Source of the DNA: CAIWXH01 sp964555675
GTDB lineage: Bacteria > Chloroflexota > Chloroflexia > Chloroflexales > Chloroflexaceae
Length of the DNA stretch: 10,191 nt
Assembly: GCA_964555675.1 (NCBI GenBank)
Contig: CAZKTU010000236.1
Span: forward strand, 1-10,191
Reading direction: 5' to 3'
Part shown: positions 6,430 to 10,191 of the stretch, one piece after another
Layout of the letters: each line of letters opens with the position of its first letter
How positions within the stretch are numbered: the stretch's first letter is position 1
Made by a program: the position numbers and the translations under genes
The notes under the pieces: generated by a model
Databases searched by the model: none
The model's input: only the letters and a program-made list of their open reading frames with translations
What the model was told of the DNA's origin: nothing

Positions 6430-9273
6430 CTACTCCTCGCCGGAGGCCCGACGCCGCGCCCGCTCTTTGGCGGCGCGCAGCCGCTCCAGCGGGTCCTCGG
6501 CGGGGCCGGCAGGGGGCGGCGGCGCCTGCGTCTCAGGTGGCGGGGTCGGCGCCTGCGGCGGCTCGACGCCGCTGATGCGCGCGCCCGCGCGCCGCTTGGC
6601 GCTCTGGAGCCGCTCGAGGGTCGCGTCGGGCGGCGGCGGCTCGGCGGGGCGCCCGGCCCGCGCCGTCGCCCAGGCCCGCGCTTGCCCGAAGTCGCTGCGG
6701 CGCAGCATCAGGCGGCGCAACGCAATGTCGATTGGCAGCAGGCAGAGGGCCAGCAGCAGCAGGGGCAGCCCGATCTCCTGGGCCCGCGTCACCTCGCCCG
6801 CGACCGGCTTGAAGGCCTCGAGGGCCTCGGTCAGGCGCGCCCCCGCCGTGAGCGAGGCCAGCTCGTCGAGCAGGGCGGGGTTGGCCTGGGCGCCGCGGTA
6901 CTCCGACGAGTAGGGGACGACCAGGCCGGCCGTCTCCTGGAGCACGACCCGCTCGGCGGCGGCGCCGCTGATCTGCACCAGGTAGGTGCCGGGGGCGGGG
7001 CTCTCGAGGCGGCCCTGATAGCTGCTGGGGCCGACCTGCGAGAGGGGCACCTCGCGGCGCGTGCCGTCGGTGCCGATCAGGGTCGCGGTCACCTCGAGGT
7101 TGTCCTGGCTCTCGCCGGTGGTCAGCTGCACGATCGTCTCGCCGCCGGCCACCGTCACCTCGGTGCTGATGTCCTGGCCGCCCCGCACAGGCAGCACGGC
7201 GCCCAGCAGCTGCGACGAGAAGCGCGGAAAATCCTCCCAGCCGACCCAATCGTTGGCCCACTGGCCTTTGGCGTCGCTCAGCCAGGCGGCGCTGCGGCCC
7301 AGGCCGTACTGCCAGGTCGCCAGCAGCGGCTGCTCGTCGTCGGTCTCGAGCACGACCCGGGCGCTCTCTTTGATCGTGCTGCCGTTGAAGCCGTAGAGGG
7401 GGGGCAGGCCGTCGATCCCGGCCAGCACCGGGCTCTCGCCGATAGCCACGGGCGTGAAGGGCCGCTCGACGATATAGTTGCCGACGGTGGTAATCGTCTC
7501 CTGCACGAAGATCTGCGGCACCTCGGCCATATCCTGGACGGGATAGTAGCGCCCGCCGCCGGCGTCGGCCAGCCGCTCGAGGTAGTCGGCCGAGCCGCCG
7601 CCCGCGGCGACCACGCTGAGGGTCATGCCCTGCTCGCGCATGCGCTCGGCGATATCGGACTGATCGCCGCCCGCGCCCCAGCCGTCGGTGAGCAGCACCA
7701 CGTGCTTCAGACGCGCGTCGACGCCCTTGAGCAGCTCCTCGGCCTCTTGCAGGCCGGCGCGCACATTGGTCGAGCCGCGGGGCTCGACGTCGGCCATAGC
7801 GTCGATCACCTGGTCGACCGTGGCGCCCTCTGTGGGCGGCAGGGTCTGGAGGGCGCGGCTATCGAAGGTGACCACCCCGAGGGTGTCCTGGGCGCTCAGC
7901 AGGGCCGCGGCCTGAGCCACGGCCTCTTTGGCGATATCGACCTTGCGCGTGCCCGAGGACTGGACCTGGGCGCTGCCGCGGTCGGGGCTGGCGCAGTGAC
8001 AGGCGTCCATCGAGCCCGACTTGTCGATCACGAAGACCAGGGCCAGGTCGGGCCGCTCCTCGCGGTCGCGCACATCCATATAGACCGGCATGGCCTCTTC
8101 GACCGGGGTGCGGCCGTAGCCGCCGACGCCGTAGCTCTCGTCGCCGCCGATCATCAGCAGGCCCTTGCCCAGGTCGCGCACGTAGCCCGGCAGCGCGGCC
8201 ATGGCCCCGACGGGGATGCTGCGGGCGGGCGTGTTCACCAGCACCACGGCCTCGTAGGCGCTGAGGCCGGCCAGGTCGACCGGCATCACCTCGGGCGAGA
8301 GCACCTCGGGCACCATATTGGTGGCCTGCAGCGCGCTGAGCAGCGGCGCCGCCTCGGCCCGATCGTCGGCCACCAGCAGGATGCGCGGGGGGCCCTGGAC
8401 CTGAATGAGGGCCGCGGCCTCGTTGTTCTGGGCCCGCCCGTCCTGCTCGGGCTCGACCCTGATCCTGAAGCGCTGGAAGCCCGTGCCCGAGACGGGGACG
8501 CTGAAGCCGACCTCGTTGGAGCCGGGCTGCAGCTGCACGCTCTGCTCGGCGATCACCCCGCCGTCGCCGAGCAACTGCACCGTAGCCCGTTGTTCGACCG
8601 TGCTCTCGATCGAGGCCACGACGCTGGCCTCCTGGCCCTCGCGGACGCGGGCGGGGGCCTCGATGCGGGCCACCAGAGCCTCGGCGTCGCCGCTGTTGAC
8701 GGCCAGGTCGACAATATCGATCGGCACCCCGCGCGCGGCGGCGAGGCGGGCCGCCTCGACCGCCCGACCCTCGTTCTCGCCGCCGTCCGAGAGCAGCACG
8801 AGGCGCTTCTCGGCATCGGCGGGGAAGAGGGCCAGCCCGAGCTGCACGGCCTCCTCGATATTGGTGCGCGTGGCGACGGGGACCGAGCTGATCCGACCCA
8901 GGCGGCGCTCTTCGCTGGGGGCCCGCTCGACCAGGGCGTTGCCGCCGAAGACCACCACGGCGGCCCGGTCGTCGTCGGGCATCTGCTGCAGCGCCTCCTG
9001 GATGAAGGTCTCGGCCTGGGCGCGCGACGAAGGCGGCAGCGAATCGCTGCCGTCCAGGAGGAACACCGTTGTCAGGCGCTCGACGGGCAGCACCAGCTGG
9101 GCCCCGGCCACGGCGAGCACCAGAGCCAGGGCCAGGGCCGTGCGCACGGCCAGGCTCGACCAGAAGCGCCACGGCGCAAGTCTGCGCGGGGTGATCAGGG
9201 CGATGGCCCACACCAGCGCAATGGCCGCGAGCAGCCAGAGCATCTCAGGATAAATAAAGGAAAGGCGCGGCAT
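6430..9273 (-). CDS. Membrane-anchored protein with two VWA domains and a GATase-like domain
   Basis: A 947-residue protein. Two N-terminal helices (about residues 10-28 and 42-62) resemble the start of BatA-like proteins. The first von Willebrand A domain (about 67-190) has metal-site residues in LLDGSDS, TRTN and LLSDGGE. A beta-rich linker is followed by a class I glutamine-amidotransferase-like domain (about 295-398: ILLVADD, GKGLLMIGGDESYGVGGYG) lacking an evident catalytic Cys. A second VWA domain (about 407-590) has VIDKSGSM (D417), GSTN and LLTDGWG. More beta-type sequence leads to a C-terminal helix (about 834-853) and a Pro-rich basic tail with a duplicated LERL motif. Most of the protein should lie outside the cytoplasmic membrane. 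The role is unknown; VWA domains bind partner proteins through a metal ion. The ATG at 9271-9273 is preferred to the GTG two codons upstream because AAAGGG lies 5 bases before the ATG but abuts the GTG. No moxR or bat partner gene is adjacent, so a Bat-type role is not supported. Confidence 0.85.
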   Translation of the reverse strand: MPRLSFIYPEMLWLLAAIALVWAIALITPRRLAPWRFWSSLAVRTALALALVLAVAGAQLVLPVERLTTVFLLDGSDSLPPSSRAQAETFIQEALQQMPDDDRAAVVVFGGNALVERAPSEERRLGRISSVPVATRTNIEEAVQLGLALFPADAEKRLVLLSDGGENEGRAVEAARLAAARGVPIDIVDLAVNSGDAEALVARIEAPARVREGQEASVVASIESTVEQRATVQLLGDGGVIAEQSVQLQPGSNEVGFSVPVSGTGFQRFRIRVEPEQDGRAQNNEAAALIQVQGPPRILLVADDRAEAAPLLSALQATNMVPEVLSPEVMPVDLAGLSAYEAVVLVNTPARSIPVGAMAALPGYVRDLGKGLLMIGGDESYGVGGYGRTPVEEAMPVYMDVRDREERPDLALVFVIDKSGSMDACHCASPDRGSAQVQSSGTRKVDIAKEAVAQAAALLSAQDTLGVVTFDSRALQTLPPTEGATVDQVIDAMADVEPRGSTNVRAGLQEAEELLKGVDARLKHVVLLTDGWGAGGDQSDIAERMREQGMTLSVVAAGGGSADYLERLADAGGGRYYPVQDMAEVPQIFVQETITTVGNYIVERPFTPVAIGESPVLAGIDGLPPLYGFNGSTIKESARVVLETDDEQPLLATWQYGLGRSAAWLSDAKGQWANDWVGWEDFPRFSSQLLGAVLPVRGGQDISTEVTVAGGETIVQLTTGESQDNLEVTATLIGTDGTRREVPLSQVGPSSYQGRLESPAPGTYLVQISGAAAERVVLQETAGLVVPYSSEYRGAQANPALLDELASLTAGARLTEALEAFKPVAGEVTRAQEIGLPLLLLALCLLPIDIALRRLMLRRSDFGQARAWATARAGRPAEPPPPDATLERLQSAKRRAGARISGVEPPQAPTPPPETQAPPPPAGPAEDPLERLRAAKERARRRASGEE
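6439..6489 (-). repeat. Second copy of a 17-residue basic repeat in the VWA protein tail
   Basis: The C-terminal end reads LERLRAAKERARRRASG (residues 929-945). It repeats, with 11 identical positions by eye, the segment encoded at 6568-6618. Both copies follow a Pro-rich linker and an acidic residue, and lie after the last membrane helix, on the predicted cytoplasmic side. The repeat is amphipathic and strongly basic, and is likely a short helix. Confidence 0.7.
6568..6618 (-). repeat. First copy of a 17-residue basic repeat in the VWA protein tail
   Basis: LERLQSAKRRAGARISG (residues 886-902) is the first copy. It is separated from the second copy by a linker of about 26 residues, nearly half proline. 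A duplication inside the gene or a repeated docking motif would explain it. Confidence 0.7.
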
Positions 9274-9278
9274 AAGCA

Positions 9279-9284
9279 CCCTTT
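9279..9284 (-). promoter_or_regulatory. Ribosome binding site that decides the VWA gene start
   Basis: On the minus strand AAAGGG ends on the first base of an in-frame GTG (9277-9279) and lies 5 bases before the ATG at 9271-9273. That spacing favours the ATG, giving a product beginning MPRLSFIYPEM. Confidence 0.6.
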
Positions 9285-9317
9285 CGAGATAGCGCTGGCC
9301 GCGGAGCGAGGCCGGGG

Positions 9318-9370
9318 CAATAAGCGGTATTCTACCTTAGAGCAAGGGCAACATGCAAAGCCAATAAGCG
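9318..9370 (+). repeat. Direct repeat CAATAAGCG, two copies 44 bases apart
   Basis: The 9-base word CAATAAGCG occurs at 9318-9326 and 9362-9370 in the 204-base region between the divergent VWA and E1 alpha genes. The copies are in the same orientation, about four helix turns apart, and flank the possible VWA -10 box. They are AT-rich islands in GC-rich DNA, so a pair of binding sites for a regulator is plausible. Not recognised as any known operator. Confidence 0.35.
9329..9334 (-). promoter_or_regulatory. Possible -10 box of the VWA gene
   Basis: On the minus strand TAGAAT lies about 55 bases before the VWA start codon, between the two CAATAAGCG repeats. It differs from TATAAT at one position. 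Possible -35 elements (TTGCCC, TTTGCA) are poorly spaced. It is the best candidate in this part of the gap but unproven. Confidence 0.3.
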
Positions 9371-9395
9371 CCGGCGGCACATGTCTCTCTAGGAC

Positions 9396-9407
9396 GCTCG
9401 CCCGAGC
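9396..9407. repeat. Short inverted repeat GCTCG-CC-CGAGC
   Basis: Five-base arms around two bases form a small dyad about 25 bases before the proposed -10 box of the E1 alpha gene, where an operator would be expected. Its short length and high GC content make chance a real possibility. Confidence 0.25.
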
Positions 9408-9413
9408 CCACAA

Positions 9414-9436
9414 GTTCCGGGGTTCCGCGGTACAAT
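9414..9436 (+). promoter_or_regulatory. Promoter of the E1 alpha gene with tandem repeat upstream
   Basis: TACAAT (9431-9436) is a good -10 hexamer. Transcription would begin near 9443, leaving a leader of about 35 bases with the ribosome site GGAG (9468-9471). Directly before it lie two adjacent near-identical units, GTTCCGGG (9414-9421) and GTTCCGCGG (9422-9430), which fill most of the spacer and -35 region. No consensus -35 box is seen. A promoter that depends on an activator bound to these units is possible. Confidence 0.45.
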
Positions 9437-9477
9437 AGGCAACCAGCACCCGCCCGCATGACATCACGGAGTAAGCG

Positions 9478-10191
9478 ATGGAGCTTCCCCCCGACCTGCT
9501 GGGGCAGGCCCACTACTGGATGCGCCTGACCCGCGCCCTCGACGACCGGGGCACCTTCCTCCACAAGCAGAGCAAGATTGTCGGCGGCTACTTCTCGCAG
9601 ATCGGCCACGAGGCGATCAGCGTCGCCGCGGGCCTGGCCCTGGCCCCAGACGACGTCTGCGCGCCCATGCACCGCGACCTGGGCACCTACCTCGTGCGCG
9701 GCATGCACCCGCGCCGCATCCTGGCCCAGTTCCTCGGGCGGGCCACCGGGGTCAGCGGCGGGCGCGACGCCAATCTCCACGGCATGGGCGACTACAGCCT
9801 GGGCATCGTCGGCTTCATCAGCCACCTGCCCGCCTCGACCGGGGTGATCGCCGGTGTAGCCCAGGCCTTCAAGCTGAAGGGCGAGCCCCGCGTGGCCATG
9901 GCCTTCTTCGGCGACGGCAGCGCCAGTCAGGGCCTGGCCCACGAGTCCCTCAACTGGGCCTCGGTCTTCCAGCTGCCCATGGTCGTGATCTGCGAGAACA
10001 ACCAGTACGCCTACTCGACCCCCCTCTCGCGCCAGATGAATATCGAGCACGTGGCCGACCGCGCCGCGGCCTACGGCATGCCCGGCGTCATCGTCGACGG
10101 CAACGACTTCTGCGCCGTCTACGGGGCCATCGGCGAGGCCGTGGCCCGCGCCCGCGCCGGCGGCGGGCCGACCCTGGTCGAGTGCAAGACG
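9478..10191 (+). CDS. 2-oxoacid dehydrogenase E1 alpha subunit (partial)
   Basis: The first 238 residues of a thiamine-diphosphate-dependent E1 alpha subunit; the reading frame is open at the window edge and the family is usually about 320-370 residues, so roughly the last third is missing. E1 alpha and beta together decarboxylate a 2-oxoacid (pyruvate, branched-chain oxoacid or acetoin) and pass the acyl group to the E2 lipoyl arm. Visible signatures are GGYFSQIGHEAISVAAGLAL (36-55), the substrate-side MHRDLGTYLVRGM (64-76), and the cofactor motif GDGSASQG (145-152) with ENNQYAYSTP (173-182), where GDG and NN are 26 residues apart as expected. The loop after YSTP is the region phosphorylated in mitochondrial enzymes. 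The MHRDLG block looks more like branched-chain or acetoin types than classical PDH, but the substrate cannot be settled here. The ATG at 9478 follows GGAG by 6 bases. E1 beta is expected next downstream. Confidence 0.93.
   Translation, partial: MELPPDLLGQAHYWMRLTRALDDRGTFLHKQSKIVGGYFSQIGHEAISVAAGLALAPDDVCAPMHRDLGTYLVRGMHPRRILAQFLGRATGVSGGRDANLHGMGDYSLGIVGFISHLPASTGVIAGVAQAFKLKGEPRVAMAFFGDGSASQGLAHESLNWASVFQLPMVVICENNQYAYSTPLSRQMNIEHVADRAAAYGMPGVIVDGNDFCAVYGAIGEAVARARAGGGPTLVECKT

Noticed and set aside
5128..9438. A stop-free plus-strand frame of about 1,436 codons over the MFS gene and opposite the VWA gene.
   Set aside because: Its first part is a shifted frame of the MFS gene (Arg/Pro-rich) and the rest is the antisense of the VWA gene. 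No domain is recognisable.
4..10191. A defence island, prophage, integrative element or CRISPR array.
   Set aside because: No integrase, transposase, nuclease, methylase, toxin-antitoxin pair or regularly spaced repeats were seen; the VWA protein alone, without partner genes, is not enough to call a defence system.

Overview
This is a GC-rich window (roughly two thirds G+C by eye) with tightly packed bacterial genes. Codons end mostly in C or G, and the start signals mix clear Shine-Dalgarno sites with sites that have none. The gene content is ordinary chromosomal housekeeping and transport. I saw no mobile element, CRISPR array, phage gene, tRNA or rRNA. The base composition and the large membrane protein with two von Willebrand A domains would suit a Chloroflexota bacterium, but this is a weak inference: no taxonomic marker gene is present except smpB, which I cannot place without an alignment.

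Layout from left to right. A GNAT acetyltransferase (minus strand, 4-432) diverges from a DUF445 membrane protein (plus, 520-1755). After a 135-base gap holding two perfect palindromes comes a two-gene operon: a FadD-type fatty acyl-CoA ligase (1891-3642), overlapped by 8 bases by a sodium-coupled BASS-family carboxylate transporter (3635-4522). A perfect extended -10 promoter and a GC-rich hairpin followed by a T-rich stretch lie in front of smpB (4618-5094), the partner protein of tmRNA. An MFS exporter of the DHA3/MFS_3 type (5138-6424) follows after 43 bases, and its ribosome binding site lies in one arm of an inverted repeat. It converges, with 5 bases between the stop codons, on a 947-residue membrane-anchored protein with two VWA domains and a glutamine-amidotransferase-like domain (minus, 6430-9273). 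A 204-base divergent intergenic region rich in short repeats then leads to a thiamine-diphosphate-dependent 2-oxoacid dehydrogenase E1 alpha subunit (plus, 9478 to the window edge, incomplete).

How the genes fit together. Only the ligase and transporter pair makes a clear functional unit: sodium-driven uptake of an amphipathic carboxylate followed by activation to its CoA thioester. E1 alpha probably starts a PDH or branched-chain dehydrogenase operon (E1 beta and E2 expected outside the window). SmpB serves ribosome rescue. The others look like independent transcription units.

The most noteworthy points are the leader hairpin between promoter and smpB, the architecture of the VWA protein (a Cys-His-Cys insert right after the second metal-site loop, and a duplicated basic motif in the cytoplasmic tail), the ligase/transporter coupling, the possible hairpin over the MFS start site, and an unusual codon-context bias (NAT instead of NAC before ATC/ATG). 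I found no convincing new defence or mobile system.
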